DNA of 64,000 nt from Bacteroidales bacterium (GCA_017999895.1 JAGNKY010000003.1:62001-126000); one strand, 5' to 3'; counted from the stretch's first letter, positions 9,709 through 20,299 are shown. Numbers and translations: made by a program. The notes: a model not told the origin generated them from the sequence alone.

Positions 9709-10743
9709 TCAAATATGCACCATAGCCTTCATAACTCCATCCCTGTATCCTGCCACAAGCTCAAATGCCTGCTGAGTCTGTTTGAAATCAAATATATGAG
9801 TAATCATTTTTTCGGGCTTCACTATTCCATTGCTTATCAGGTCGAGAGTGGGTCGCACCATTTCATTCTGCCGTCTGACATTCCGAATAGTAATCTCTTT
9901 TCTTCTTAGCACTTCAGCACTGAAGCTCCACACGTTTGACGAAGGTATGCCGACAATTAGTAGCATCCCTCCGGGTTTTAAAATTCTTAATGCCTGCTCA
10001 ACAGCCTCTTGTTTTCCACAACATTCAAAAACCATATCGAGAAGGTCAGGCTCATCTTTCATTAACTCATCAACTATATCGGTCTTCGATGGATTCCATG
10101 TCCGGCATGCACCTAAATGTTTTGCCAGTTCCAACCGTTCATCTATAAGGTCGGTCATATAGATTTTGCCGGCTTTTTTGCTATTCGCCATAAGAAGCAC
10201 GCTTAGGCCTATTGGCCCGGAACCAAGAATTCCAATATTTTTGTTTTGCAATGTTCCGGCAAGTTCTGTGGCATAAAGTCCGATAGACAAAGGTTCGGAC
10301 AATGCAGCCATATCGAAGCTGATACTTTCGTCAATCTGATAACAGCTCGATTCGGGCATAACAATATATTCCGACAGACATCCTTCTGCCTGACCAGGGC
10401 ATCCCAGAAATTTGATATTCAGACATGTATGATAACGCCTTTCACGGCACTGGGAACATGCAAAACAAGGCATTGCCGGATCAACTGCAACTCGATCTCC
10501 GGGTTTAAGCTTTTTAACCGAACTACCTGTTTTTTCTATAATTCCCGAACATTCGTGTCCAATAGTGAAAGGAAATTCAATAACCTGACTGCCTATACGA
10601 CCTTCATTGTAATAATGAATATCTGAACCACAAATACCAACCGAATTTATTCTTATTAAAACCTCATTAGAAGTAGTAATTTCAGGAATTGGTTTTTCCA
10701 CCATTTTAATTTCCCTTATTCCGGTCAGAACCATTGACTTCAT
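9709..10743 (-). CDS. Zinc-dependent polyol dehydrogenase (xylitol/sorbitol type)
   Basis: 344-residue medium-chain dehydrogenase. Catalytic zinc ligands are seen in CGSDIHY and GHE; the structural zinc cysteines are in CFACSQCRERRYHTC near residues 90-104; the Rossmann motif is GSGPIGLSV, and the downstream acidic D (TDLIDERL) favours NAD. As the last gene of the xylB-xylA-dehydrogenase operon it probably oxidises xylitol or another pentitol to xylulose, feeding xylulokinase. Sorbitol or threonine dehydrogenase are sequence-level alternatives, but the context argues for pentitol. Confidence 0.8.
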   Translation of the reverse strand: MKSMVLTGIREIKMVEKPIPEITTSNEVLIRINSVGICGSDIHYYNEGRIGSQVIEFPFTIGHECSGIIEKTGSSVKKLKPGDRVAVDPAMPCFACSQCRERRYHTCLNIKFLGCPGQAEGCLSEYIVMPESSCYQIDESISFDMAALSEPLSIGLYATELAGTLQNKNIGILGSGPIGLSVLLMANSKKAGKIYMTDLIDERLELAKHLGACRTWNPSKTDIVDELMKDEPDLLDMVFECCGKQEAVEQALRILKPGGMLLIVGIPSSNVWSFSAEVLRRKEITIRNVRRQNEMVRPTLDLISNGIVKPEKMITHIFDFKQTQQAFELVAGYRDGVMKAMVHI

Positions 10744-10791
10744 AAAACTTGAAAAATATTGTTATGCCTATATCTCTATTTCTTCTGTTAT

Positions 10792-12111
10792 TCAGATATA
10801 CATATTTATTAATTGTTCAAGCATTTCCTGTTTTCCGCTTATTGGTTCGGGTTCCCCAAGCTCTCTGGCAATATCTCCAAGATTCTCAAGTGAAAGCTTG
10901 CCGTTCTCAAATTCTTTGCCTTTACCCTTATCGAACGATTCATATCTTTTCTTTTTCAGTTTCAGATAATCGCTTTCTTTAAGTATTTTATCTGCAATGA
11001 TAAGCGCTCTGGCAAAAGTATCCATGCCGCTGATATGAGCTATGAAAAGATCTTCGATATCGGTCGAGTTGCGACGTACTTTTGCATCGAAGTTAATCCC
11101 GCCGGTAGAGAAACCTCCTGCATTAAGAATAATCATCATAGCTTCTGTTACTTCATAGATATTGGTTGGAAACTCATCAGTATCCCATCCGTTCTGATAA
11201 TCGCCTTTGTTTGCATCAATGCTTCCGAAAAGATTTGCATCTGCCGCTACCTGAAGTTCATGTGTAAAGCTATGTCCGGCAAGAGTTGCATGATTAACTT
11301 CTATATTGAGCTTAAAATCTTTGTCAAGTCCATATTTTCTAAGGAAGCCGATAACTGTTGAGGAATCGAAATCATACTGATGTTTTGTAGGTTCCATAGG
11401 TTTTGGTTCAACAAGGAATGTTCCCTTAAACCCATTTTTGCGCCCATAATCCCTTGCCATAGACAACATCATACCCATATGATCGAGTTCTCGTTTCATA
11501 TCGGTGTTATGGAGTGTCATATAACCTTCTCTCCCACCCCAGAATACATAGTTTTGGCCACCAAGCTCAATTGTGGCATCTATTGCATTTTTAAGCTGAG
11601 TCCCTGCACATGCGACAACATTGAAATCCGGATTTGTAGCTGCTCCATTCATATAACGGGGATGAGAAAAGAGGTTGGATGTGCCCCACAGGAGTTTCAC
11701 TCCGGTTTGTTCCTGCATTTTTTTCATTACCGGAACATATTTTGCAAGTCGTTTTTCGATCTCAAATACCGTACCGTTGCCTACTACATCAACATCGTGG
11801 AAACAATAATATTCAACACCGATTTTTTTAAAGAATTCAAAAGCTGCATCGAGTCGTTGCATTATTTTATCGTCTATTGGTAAATTGTCCCAGGGATAAA
11901 CTCTTGTAGCCATTCCAAAAGGATCGCTTCCATCACCACAGAATGTATGCCAGAATGCAACTGCAAACCTGAGGTGTTCCTTCATTGTTTTATTACCAAC
12001 TTTTGCTTCCGGATTATACCATCTGAAAGCTAGCGGATTTTTTGATTTATTTCCCTCGTAGTCAATTTTCTCGATTCCGGGGTAAAATTCTTTTTTAATT
12101 TTTGAAGCCAT
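10792..12111 (-). CDS. xylA: Xylose isomerase
   Basis: 439 residues, normal for the class II enzyme. The active-site histidine is in [12 protein letters not shown], metal-binding Glu/Asp are in [34 protein letters not shown] and [20 protein letters not shown]. It converts D-xylose to D-xylulose with two divalent metals in the cytoplasm. It lies 77 bp after xylB and 48 bp before the dehydrogenase on the same strand, forming a pentose catabolic operon. No transporter is in the cluster. Confidence 0.97.
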   Translation of the reverse strand: MASKIKKEFYPGIEKIDYEGNKSKNPLAFRWYNPEAKVGNKTMKEHLRFAVAFWHTFCGDGSDPFGMATRVYPWDNLPIDDKIMQRLDAAFEFFKKIGVEYYCFHDVDVVGNGTVFEIEKRLAKYVPVMKKMQEQTGVKLLWGTSNLFSHPRYMNGAATNPDFNVVACAGTQLKNAIDATIELGGQNYVFWGGREGYMTLHNTDMKRELDHMGMMLSMARDYGRKNGFKGTFLVEPKPMEPTKHQYDFDSSTVIGFLRKYGLDKDFKLNIEVNHATLAGHSFTHELQVAADANLFGSIDANKGDYQNGWDTDEFPTNIYEVTEAMMIILNAGGFSTGGINFDAKVRRNSTDIEDLFIAHISGMDTFARALIIADKILKESDYLKLKKKRYESFDKGKGKEFENGKLSLENLGDIARELGEPEPISGKQEMLEQLINMYI

Positions 12112-12188
12112 AATATTTATCTATTAGTTTATTATATTTTAATCATTAAAAATTCAAAGAAATTGCGAAGTTCGCAAAGTTGAGTCAA

Positions 12189-13667
12189 TCAAATTGTTTT
12201 GAGCAGATTAAGCCATGCGGTGTATGCTTCTTCGTAGATACCTTTCAGCGATAAATCGGGTTCTGTAACCCCAACTGATTTCAAACCTGAAAATGCCTCT
12301 CTTTCCGATGTGTAATAACCGCATCCTATTCCTGCACCTCTGGCTGCACCAATTGAACCGTCGGTATTATAAAGATGTATAGCAGAACCTGTGATACAGG
12401 AAACTGCTTCTCTGAAAACCGGACTCAGGAACATATTGGCAGCGCCTGCACGCATAATCCCTGCATGAATACCTGTTTCCTTCATAATATCAAGTCCGTA
12501 ACGGAAAGAAAAAGCTATTCCTTCCTGAACGGCTCTAAATAAATGTGCTTTTGTGTGAATGTTAAAATTCAGCCCGGAAATATGTGCCCCGATATCTCTA
12601 TTAAGGAGCATTCTTTCTGCACCGTTTCCAAAAGGAATTATTAAAACGCCATCACTTCCCGGCTGTACCATAGAAGCCATTCTATTGATTTCGTCGTATG
12701 ACCAGTTATTCCCGGCTATGCGGCGCATCCATGAATTAAGTATGCCGGTTCCGTTAATACAAAGAAGGACACCAAGTGAAGGTTTCTTATATGTATGGTT
12801 TACATGCAAAAAAGTATTTACTCTCGAAAGCGGATCATATTTTTTCTGATCGGTAACACCATAAATAACACCCGATGTTCCTGCAGTAGCTGCAACCTCG
12901 CCAGGATAAAGAACATTCAATGATAAAGCATTATTCGGCTGATCGCCTGCCCTGTACGAAACAGGTATTCCTTCCGGTAATCCTGTCGCCAGTGCTGCTT
13001 CCGGCAGCAGATATCCCTGAACGGAAAAAGAAGGGACAACTTCCGGAAAAAGACTTTCGTCAAAACCGAAGTAATCCAGCAGCTCCTTACAAATCGCTTC
13101 TCTCGTAAAATCCCAGAAAATGCCTTCGGAAAGGCCTGTGTATGAAGTTCGGACTTCACCTGTAAGTTTCATGGCAAGATAGTCGCCTGGTAACATAATT
13201 TTATTTATTTTTTCAAAAAGCCATGGCTCATTTTCCTTTACCCATGCCAGTTTTGAGGCGGTGAAATTGCCAGGAGAATTAAGAAGATGCGAAAGGCAGA
13301 ATTCTTTTCCGAGAGCTTCAAAAGCTTTATTGCCGTATTCTACGGCTCTGCTGTCGCACCATATTATTGAAGGTCGCAGCGGCTTAAGATTATTATCAAC
13401 AACCACAAGCCCGTGCATCTGATAAGAAATTCCTACTGCTCCAATAGATTTTCTCTTATTACCAATTGCCTCTGTACACTTGTTTACGGCAAGATTAAGA
13501 TTTTCCCACCATAAATCAGGATCTTGTTCAGCCCATCCTTTTCTCTTTGCCATAATTTCCATTTCTGATTGTGGCATAAATGCTGAAGCCAGACATTCGC
13601 CTGTCTCACCATCAAGCACCGAAGCTTTAATTGAAGAACTACCTGCGTCTATTCCCAAAAGCAACAT
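12189..13667 (-). CDS. xylB: Xylulokinase
   Basis: 492 residues of the FGGY sugar kinase family. The N-terminal phosphate-binding motif GIDAGSSSIKASVLDGETG is at residues 4-22; the substrate loop MHGLVVVD, catalytic-type YRAGDQPNN and the C-terminal ATP-site GAANMFLSPVFREAV follow in order. It phosphorylates D-xylulose to xylulose 5-phosphate for the pentose phosphate pathway. It is first in the operon with xylA, with ~200 bp of AT-rich leader upstream in which I see no clear operator. Confidence 0.95.
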   Translation of the reverse strand: MLLLGIDAGSSSIKASVLDGETGECLASAFMPQSEMEIMAKRKGWAEQDPDLWWENLNLAVNKCTEAIGNKRKSIGAVGISYQMHGLVVVDNNLKPLRPSIIWCDSRAVEYGNKAFEALGKEFCLSHLLNSPGNFTASKLAWVKENEPWLFEKINKIMLPGDYLAMKLTGEVRTSYTGLSEGIFWDFTREAICKELLDYFGFDESLFPEVVPSFSVQGYLLPEAALATGLPEGIPVSYRAGDQPNNALSLNVLYPGEVAATAGTSGVIYGVTDQKKYDPLSRVNTFLHVNHTYKKPSLGVLLCINGTGILNSWMRRIAGNNWSYDEINRMASMVQPGSDGVLIIPFGNGAERMLLNRDIGAHISGLNFNIHTKAHLFRAVQEGIAFSFRYGLDIMKETGIHAGIMRAGAANMFLSPVFREAVSCITGSAIHLYNTDGSIGAARGAGIGCGYYTSEREAFSGLKSVGVTEPDLSLKGIYEEAYTAWLNLLKTI

Positions 13668-13864
13668 ATTCTATTCATTTTTCTCTATTTGCGCTCTACG
13701 TGGAAAACTATAAGGTTCTCGTAATAGAATTTATTCATAACATCAAATAACCAAGTAACCAAGCATCAACACAAAATGGCACAAAAAACTTATTATTCCA
13801 AATTTATGATTTGTTTTGAATACTTCATTAATAATTCATATTATATAATAAAAATTAACTCTTC

Positions 13865-14737
13865 TTATTCTATGACTTCGGGTTGAAGTGGATCGGCCGT
13901 GCTAAGTTTTCCTATCTCAACCGGAGCGCTGAATCGCGCCGTAAGATATACACGTATTCCATACGATCTGAAAATATCTGCAAGTCGGGCTACTTTCTTT
14001 AAATATTCAGGAGTAAGCACAAGGGCATTTGCATTGACGTTTGTAAGAACAGTACCATTTATGCCTATCGAGGCGTTAGCCCGTGCATAATCAATGTAAC
14101 GTTGCGATACGGAATCTGGCAGAGACTTCCAATCCCATAGAGAAAGTCCGGCATATCCTCTTTCGACAGTTCTATCTAGATTATCCCAATGATTAAGTAT
14201 TCTGACCTTTACTTTAGGCGATTCAGAAATATGCAAATCTCTTATATCTCCCTGAGTCTGAATAAGACGGAGAAAACGAAAAGTTCCATATAATACTCCC
14301 CTATCCGTATTTCCTGCAATAACTATAATATTTTTCTTTTTATAATTTGCAGAAACGATCAGGAAACCCTCCTCTCCTGAATTTTGCAGCTCATCATGTA
14401 GTTTCAACGAGGAGATTAATTTCGATTCGGAAGGAGTTCCGACAACGATGATTCCATTTCTATCAATAGATGAAGTTACAGGAATTTGAATGCCGAGAAG
14501 GCCTGACAAACCGATTTTCAGTTCATCCAATGCTGAATTAATCACCGGTGAGTTGCCTTCAGAAAATATTCCAGTGACAGACGACTTATACTCCTTAATT
14601 ATAGTCGGATTTGATATTTTATCGTATCGCAACCACAAGCGGTATCCATTTTCACACTCAGCAGTAATGGCAAAAAGAAAACCAACCACTATACATAATA
14701 TTCTCAACATGCTTACCGGAAGATTTCTGGATTTCAT
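13865..14737 (-). pseudogene. Truncated GH67 alpha-glucuronidase (N-terminal part only)
   Basis: The 290 residues start with a signal peptide and contain the GH67 N-terminal domain (GIIVVGTP, NTDRGVLYGTFRFLRLIQTQ) and the beginning of the catalytic barrel (NHWDNLDRTVERGYAGLSLWDW, then IGINGTVLTNVNAN and FRSYGIRVYLTARFSAP). The frame stops after TADPLQPEVIE, where the family normally continues for some 400 residues holding the catalytic carboxylates. No continuation is seen downstream, so it is a deletion remnant rather than a point nonsense. Alpha-glucuronidases release 4-O-methylglucuronic acid from xylan, which matches the neighbouring xyl operon, but this copy cannot be catalytic. Confidence 0.85.
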
Positions 14738-14862
14738 ATTACGTTAATTCTGAAAAGTTAATAAAATAAAAATAACTATATTAAATTAATAATAAATATC
14801 AGCATTATATTCTTGATTATTTTTTAACTTTATACTGTAAACTGTTTGATAATTCATAAAAT

Positions 14863-15834
14863 ATGAAAATCAATAAAGTATTTTGCAAAATATTTTTTTT
14901 CATCCTTTTTATTGTAACGCAGAAAACTAATGCTCAACAGGCTTCCGATTTCGAATACTACAAGATGTTGAATAACAATGAAAAAAGACTTTACGAGTAC
15001 CGTGATGACGACAACAATCTGCGATTAAAACTAATACAGCTCGATATAATTAACAAAAGCCGTAAAAGACATAATGCGCCACCGGTAAAACTCGACATAC
15101 TCGCATCGAGGGTTGCAAATATGATGAGCAGGGAAGCAGCTGAAAATGGTTATATATCGCACTGGAATATGAAAGGCGAAAAACCTTATCACCGTTATGC
15201 ATTTGCCGGAGGATATGATCATGTATCGGAGAACGCTTATGGTGAATGGACTTCCGGGAGATATGACAAAACCAACGAACTTATACTGGAGTTGATGAAA
15301 AACGGGCATGAAAGTTTTATGTCGGAAAAAGCTCCGTCCGATGGTCACAAAAGAAACATAATAGATAAATTTCACAATTACGTCGGGATAGGATTCTATA
15401 TCTCTGAAAATCAGTTTAGATATTATGAGGAATTCATTAACAGGTATCTTGATTTTCAAAATATACCGTCGGTACTGCCTGTAAATGAGAAATTTATTCT
15501 TCAGGCTGACACACATGGGGAATCATTTCTATATTTCCTCTTATGTTACAGAGAAAAATTCCCGGTTGCACTGAAGGAAGGCCAAAAGCCGAGACAGGGT
15601 AGTTACGATGATTTTTCTGATGAAATAACTCTTAGAATTCCCGCATGGGAATTATCGAAGTACCGCGAAGGCACAATATATAAGATACCTCTATCCTTCT
15701 CAAAAGAAGGATTATATTATATACAGGTTTTTACCGACAAAAATGAAATAACCACTCCGCGCCAGATAAGCACTAAAGGCCGCCCGCCTGTAAGCGGTAT
15801 CGTAATTAGAGTAATGAACCCGACTATTCGTTGA
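14863..15834 (+). CDS. Secreted CAP (SCP/PR-1) domain protein
   Basis: 323 residues with a signal peptide ending in TNAQQ. Residues ~60-190 carry the CAP signature: RHNAPPVKLD, HWNMKGEKPYHRY, HVSENAYGEW and GHKRNIIDKFHNYVGIGFY. The paired histidines (SHWN and DHVSEN) form the conserved cavity. The C-terminal ~130 residues are beta-rich and not recognised. CAP proteins act outside the cytoplasm, sometimes binding lipids or glycans; the role here is unknown. It converges with the next gene, the stops lying a few bases apart. Confidence 0.82.
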   Translation: MKINKVFCKIFFFILFIVTQKTNAQQASDFEYYKMLNNNEKRLYEYRDDDNNLRLKLIQLDIINKSRKRHNAPPVKLDILASRVANMMSREAAENGYISHWNMKGEKPYHRYAFAGGYDHVSENAYGEWTSGRYDKTNELILELMKNGHESFMSEKAPSDGHKRNIIDKFHNYVGIGFYISENQFRYYEEFINRYLDFQNIPSVLPVNEKFILQADTHGESFLYFLLCYREKFPVALKEGQKPRQGSYDDFSDEITLRIPAWELSKYREGTIYKIPLSFSKEGLYYIQVFTDKNEITTPRQISTKGRPPVSGIVIRVMNPTIR

Positions 15835-15838
15835 GAGA

Positions 15839-16708
15839 CTACTTCAATTGCAGTTTCACTGTGGTATTCATCACCACCGGGAAAGTCATATTCTGCCCTG
15901 TTACTTCGACTGTACCGTTTAGCTTTGATGTTTCTTCCTGGCTCACAACATAACCCTCCTTGATTGCGAAATAGACGACCGACTGCCCGCTAATGGGGCC
16001 GTGAACTAAAATATCCATTCCCATATTTTGGGTGGAAGTCTCCATAGTGCCTTTGAAATCTGAAACTATTTTTGCGCAGTCTTTTCCGTTGATAACTTCG
16101 TTCCCTTCGTATGTGTTTGAATACTCAAATGACTGTAAGACTTTTGTTCCGGCCGACACGGTCTGAACGCTGTCGCTGGAAGTCCATCTGTCTCCCGGTT
16201 TGACAGGTTTTGCCGACATCTTCGGAAAAACATTTAAGAAAGTCTGGCCTAAGTTTCCACTCCCCTGCCCTTCAACAAAATATTCTATTTTTGCTGCTTC
16301 CGATGCATCAATAACCTTTCCGTCAGGGGCCAGCACCATTTTGAAGGATTTTCCTGAAACGTCACCGATATTCGCCTGTGTAACACTTCCCATGGCATTA
16401 ACGTTTGTGCTTAAAGAATCTACGGTAACCTCGAGTACCATATTATCCTTCTTCTTTTCAAGCAGTTTAGTTTGAAAAACCAGTTTATTGTTTACCATAA
16501 CATTAACTGTCTGCCCTTCAACCTCTATAAGCTGTGCAACATCGGTTGAAACTCTATAAACAAGTTTCTCGCCGGCAGGAATGTTGTATGCAAGGGTTAC
16601 AGCATCGGCCGGGGCATTTTTGGACTGCCCCGATAAACTTACAGACAATACTGTAATAAAGGCAACAAATAAAGTTAAGCCTTTTGGAGAAAAAGAATTT
16701 ATTTTCAT
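15839..16708 (-). CDS. Secreted DUF6263-like protein
   Basis: 289 residues with an N-terminal signal peptide ending near SLSGQ. The mature protein is beta-rich (YNIPAGEKLVYRVSTDVAQLIEVEGQTVNVMV, repeated V/T alternation) and resembles the family of uncharacterised periplasmic proteins called DUF6263. There are no catalytic motifs or membrane helices. It stands alone upstream of tRNA-Pro. The family assignment is tentative and the function unknown. Confidence 0.6.
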   Translation of the reverse strand: MKINSFSPKGLTLFVAFITVLSVSLSGQSKNAPADAVTLAYNIPAGEKLVYRVSTDVAQLIEVEGQTVNVMVNNKLVFQTKLLEKKKDNMVLEVTVDSLSTNVNAMGSVTQANIGDVSGKSFKMVLAPDGKVIDASEAAKIEYFVEGQGSGNLGQTFLNVFPKMSAKPVKPGDRWTSSDSVQTVSAGTKVLQSFEYSNTYEGNEVINGKDCAKIVSDFKGTMETSTQNMGMDILVHGPISGQSVVYFAIKEGYVVSQEETSKLNGTVEVTGQNMTFPVVMNTTVKLQLK

Positions 16709-16900
16709 ATCATTTTCAATTGAGGTTAGTATTGATTTTTAAATAAATTTTAATGCAGCAAGAAATTTTGTTCATCAAATATCTGTATTTTTTCGGAAAT
16801 ACAGATATAAAACTGATAATTGTTTTTAAATATTTAACAGGTAGAGGTATGAAAAGTTAAAAAGTAGTAATAAATTTGCACTGCTTTAAAATGGAATTAG

Positions 16901-16974
16901 CGGGGTGTAGCGCAGTTGGCTAGCGTACCTGCTTTGGGAGCAGGTGGTCGCCGGTTCGAGTCCGGCCACCCCGA
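16901..16974 (+). tRNA. tRNA-Pro (anticodon TGG)
   Basis: A complete 74-nt cloverleaf. The acceptor arms CGGGGTG and CACCCCG pair perfectly, the anticodon arm is CCTGC-TTTGGGA-GCAGG giving TGG, the T loop is GGTTCGAGTCC, and A is the discriminator. CCA is not encoded. The region immediately downstream is the decayed defence island, but I found no repeat of the tRNA 3' end at its far side. Confidence 0.97.
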
Positions 16975-17144
16975 CTTCATCCGCCGAATCCACCAACTGG
17001 CGGAAAAGGCTGACTTAATATTATTATAGAGTTGCTAATTCAGCCAACTTCGTTGGGCGAAGCTCAAAAGTATTATTAAACTTATTCCATTTACTTCATT
17101 TGAACTATAACTCTTAGCATCAAATTTGTTTAATCATTTACGGT

Positions 17145-17882
17145 TTATGCGCTGGGAACAGATACACTATTTGCCGAAGATAAAGCATGACGATAATTGA
17201 TTTCCTTCACTCCAATATCGGCAAATGACTTTATGTTGTCAAAATTCTGATTAAGGATTTCCAGAACCGTTCCTTCCCAACTGCCAAATAATGCTCCTTT
17301 GCTTTTGGTGGCTGAACTAAGATGGTGAGCTTCATCTGCAATCAAAACAATTTTCTTGTCCTTAAAATCTTTGTAGGTTACGCTGTTTTCTTTGGTATTG
17401 TTCAGGTCAATATGGAGCTGCTGAATGGTTGTAAACTTAATATTAATATTTTGATGATCAGATTCTTCAAAGTTATCAATCTCTTTTATAAGTACCTCTT
17501 TACCGTTCATAATAATTTTATCTTTGAACAGGTATTTTGAAGCATGCGGATTCAGAAAATTGTCTTTGGTTTTCTGTATGATGTTGTTGCTGTTTACGAA
17601 AAACAAAAAATTGTGATACCCTTTTTCGTAAAGGTATAACATTAAGCCGGCCATCACCAGTGTTTTTCCGCTTCCGGTTGCCATATTGTAAACCAGATGA
17701 TACGGTTTATCTGGTTTTTCATCCAAATCTTCTCTGTCAAGAAAAATGTATCGTTTAAATGCTTCTTCCTGATAAGGTCTTATGCCAAATTTCAGGTTAG
17801 CTGCAATGCTGTTGGGAATAACAACCTGTGCCAAAGCTTTCTGAACGTAAAAATTATTGAATATTTCGTATAAGAATGCCAT
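17145..17882 (-). pseudogene. Truncated type III-like restriction helicase (Res) N-terminus
   Basis: 245 residues with a superfamily 2 helicase start: a FGIRPYQEEAFKRYI Q-motif-like segment, motif I MATGSGKT near residue 67, motif Ia and the DEAH box in LIADEAHHLSS near 180. The reading frame ends shortly after (RHALSSANSVSVPSA) without motifs III-VI or a nuclease domain; family members run to 800-1000 residues. It is a 3' deletion. It overlaps the KilA-N gene stop by one base (TAATG), indicating a former operon. Confidence 0.75.
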
Positions 17883-18713
17883 TACTCTTTCAATTTTTTA
17901 ATATTTGTATTCATTGTCAAAGATTTCATTTGACTGATAGCGGCTTTATTAAGCCTGATTAAGCGTTCAGACTGTGGCAAATTCATTTTGATAAACTCTG
18001 CATTCAAACTTTCGAGGTTTGCTAAAACCAACAGTTGTTCAATGGTAGCATAATCGCGAATATTTCCTTCGTGTTCCGGATTTTCTTCGCGCCATTGTCT
18101 GGCTGTTTTCCCAAACAGGGCAACATTCAGCACGTCGGCTTCGTTGGCGTATATCTGGTTGATTTGTTCCGCACTTAAATCTTCGGGAATAATGTTTTCT
18201 TTAATGGCATCGGTATGAATGCGATAGTTGATTTTGGCAAGAGTCCGGTTCAGGCTCCAGTTTAGTTTCAGCCGGTCGTTTTCTTCTTCTTTGAGACGCT
18301 GAAATTCCTTGATTAGGTATAGTTTAAAAAGTGCACTTATGGCTGGAGCCGAATTCAAATGCAATATCTTTATGAGCATAAGTGCCTCCATATCGGCCTT
18401 TTTTAACAATGAATCCTATAGCATTTGTTTTTTCAATCCATTCTGAAACACTTAATACAAATGTATTTAGCCCTGCCTGCATTTTAAAGTGGTCGAATTC
18501 GACCACTTTAAAATTTGGATTGTTGATTTGCTCCCAGGTGCCTAAAAACTCAATTGTGTAACGATTTCTTATCCAGTTTTTTATGATGTCGGCCGCACGA
18601 CTTTCATTTTCTTTGGCATTAGCCATATCGGTAATGCAGATATAATCCGATTCCCTTTCATTTAAAATCTGAACCCGTGTATCTTGAACAATAATTGATT
18701 TTTGCTTTGACAT
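17882..18713 (-). pseudogene. KilA-N domain protein broken by a single-base frameshift
   Basis: Two overlapping frames make one protein of about 277 residues. The first (from 18713) carries the KilA-N DNA-binding domain: YICITDMANAKENESRAADIIKNWIRNR and GRYGGTYAHKDIAFEF. The second continues KLYLIKEFQRLKEEE into a helical C-terminus. Removing one base of the CC at about 18349-18350 joins them as AFEFAPAISALFKLYLIKEF, exactly the family pattern. It may be a true frameshift or an assembly error. KilA-N genes of this type commonly sit between mod and res genes of type III-like loci. Confidence 0.82.
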
Positions 18714-18748
18714 GTAGGCCTTTTTTAGTTACCCTCTATTCAAAATAT

Positions 18749-18892
18749 TTAATTCCTAAGTCTCCCGAATTCGCTGGAATAAAAATCCCTTGTTAACCGT
18801 TTCTCTTCTTCGGTGCATGCAAAATCGGCATCATTGAGCGAAGAGAAATTGATATACAATTGGTTTTTATCTAATGTTTCGTACAGTGTCAT
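18749..18892 (-). pseudogene. 47-residue relic, possibly the start of a type III mod gene
   Basis: A frame MTLYETLDKNQLYINFSSL ... FACTEEEKRLTRDFYSSEFG runs to a stop in the position expected for the methyltransferase gene upstream of KilA-N and res. The sequence looks like real protein rather than random frame (acidic/aromatic pattern, sensible codon use), but the link to Mod is inferred from position only. Confidence 0.4.
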
Positions 18893-19243
18893 TTAATTCA
18901 AATTCATAAAATTAAAATTTCAAAAATATATTTTTCTGGTAGTTTATCTCTCTGTTTTTCCATAATTAATATCCATGATTTTTAAGGAATAGTAAATGGG
19001 CTTGGGCGAATTTTAGCAGCCAAATGTGCCTGAATTTGGTCGGCGTCCCATTTGTCTTTATGTAGCAAAAAATCCTTTATCATTTTATCGTCTGTTTTGT
19101 CTTATTACAATGAACAATAACGTATTCCGGTATTCGCAGTTTCTGTTTCAGAGCGCCTACTTGTTGTTTTGCCAGAAAGCTATCAAAATGAACCAAAATT
19201 AGCTATCCTGCAGCCCGGCAATTGAGTATACCGGCTGTTGAAC
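18893..19243 (-). other. Gene-relic stretch between the two restriction loci
   Basis: No complete gene. Two short overlapping frames on the minus strand look like relics: one ending in LRIPEYVIVHCNKTKQTIK with no start codon, and a 33-residue frame at 18982-19083 (MIKDFLLHKDKWDADQIQ ...) whose ATG overlaps that stop in ATGA. They suggest remains of an earlier coupled gene pair; neither is recognised. Immediately after the R gene stop there is an imperfect hairpin built on AGCCGG and CCGGGCT. Confidence 0.4.
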
Positions 19244-20299
19244 TTATTTTATCTCTTTTCTTATGTCATTAATAAATTGAGAAATAGGTCTTACATAGTT
19301 TTTAAGTCCAACGTGTTCACTTGCGTATTTAAGTCGTCTGCTGTTATCTGGTAAGTAGAAAATCTGCCGTTGCTCTCCAAGTAAGGTTAGTTTTTCGTCT
19401 GATAAATCTTCGTCAAAAGTTACAACGTGAAAAATATATTTTACTTTGAAACGATTATAAACCTCTGTGCTACTGCTTACGTTTTTCCAACGTTCTCTAA
19501 TTGTCCGTTTGCATGAAATTCCGATTAGCCAGCCGTCTTTTGTCTTTACCCAATTATCTACTTCTAAGTCTGCCTGAAAATGAGAAGGGGCTTTTGCTCT
19601 TTTGATTTTATAGTAACCTAAAATAAAGTCTATAACATCTTCTAAACTACCTCCTGCGCGTTTCTTTCTTTTCTGTGCTGCTCGTCTTTCAAATTCCTGC
19701 GTAAAGGCTGTTAGTATAATATCACGTTCTTCTTCAGTAATAGATTTATCTTTTGTTAGAAGAACTCTCAAAGTTGTAAATGCTCTTACAATCTCGGTTC
19801 TTTCGGCTGTCAGGCAGCCTTTAACACCTAAGTCGTCCCACAATGAAATAACTGTTGCAAGACCTGCTTCGCCTTGAATGTCAAGATAGGATTTTGCAAT
19901 ATTTAAAGTAAATTCTTTATCGTTGCCTGGAATATTAGAAATTGCCTGGTGTAACGGTAGCATTATGCTTTCACAAGTCAAAATAAACACCTCCATATCT
20001 TCAGGCGTATTTATTTCCTTGTCTAACTCTGCAAGCATCCTTTGAACCCTATTATCTCTCGAAACCGTCTTTTTATAACGTTCTTCTATTATGTTTCTTA
20101 ATGTTTGCTTTTGCAAAGTCAAAGTGTCCTTATCCTTACTTTCTTTGGCTACAAGTCTTAAACTGCTTGCAAGCATTGATAATAATTTCGGTTCTTTACC
20201 AATGGCAACATACTTATCGTTATTAATTAACATTCTTGAAAACCAATAAACGTTATTCCAGCGATTTTGTATGTCGCCCAAAATTTCTGTTGCTTTCAC
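19244..20299 (-). CDS. Type II restriction endonuclease-like protein
   Basis: 351 residues. The N-terminal ~200 residues are helical; the C-terminal part has a PD-(D/E)XK-like arrangement: HFQADLEVDNWVKT followed by GWLIGISCKRTIRERWK, where the D/E pair and the SCK lysine would form the metal site, then a YIFHVVTFDE strand. The start is a GTG that overlaps the methyltransferase stop (GTGA), a typical coupled M-R pair. The recognition site cannot be inferred. The nuclease call combines motif and context. Confidence 0.72.
   Translation of the reverse strand: MKATEILGDIQNRWNNVYWFSRMLINNDKYVAIGKEPKLLSMLASSLRLVAKESKDKDTLTLQKQTLRNIIEERYKKTVSRDNRVQRMLAELDKEINTPEDMEVFILTCESIMLPLHQAISNIPGNDKEFTLNIAKSYLDIQGEAGLATVISLWDDLGVKGCLTAERTEIVRAFTTLRVLLTKDKSITEEERDIILTAFTQEFERRAAQKRKKRAGGSLEDVIDFILGYYKIKRAKAPSHFQADLEVDNWVKTKDGWLIGISCKRTIRERWKNVSSSTEVYNRFKVKYIFHVVTFDEDLSDEKLTLLGEQRQIFYLPDNSRRLKYASEHVGLKNYVRPISQFINDIRKEIK

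Noticed and set aside
9830-11883. Several long plus-strand frames opposite the dehydrogenase and xylA
   Set aside because: They are antisense to clearly conserved enzymes and are rich in Cys, His and Phe, as expected of shadow frames.
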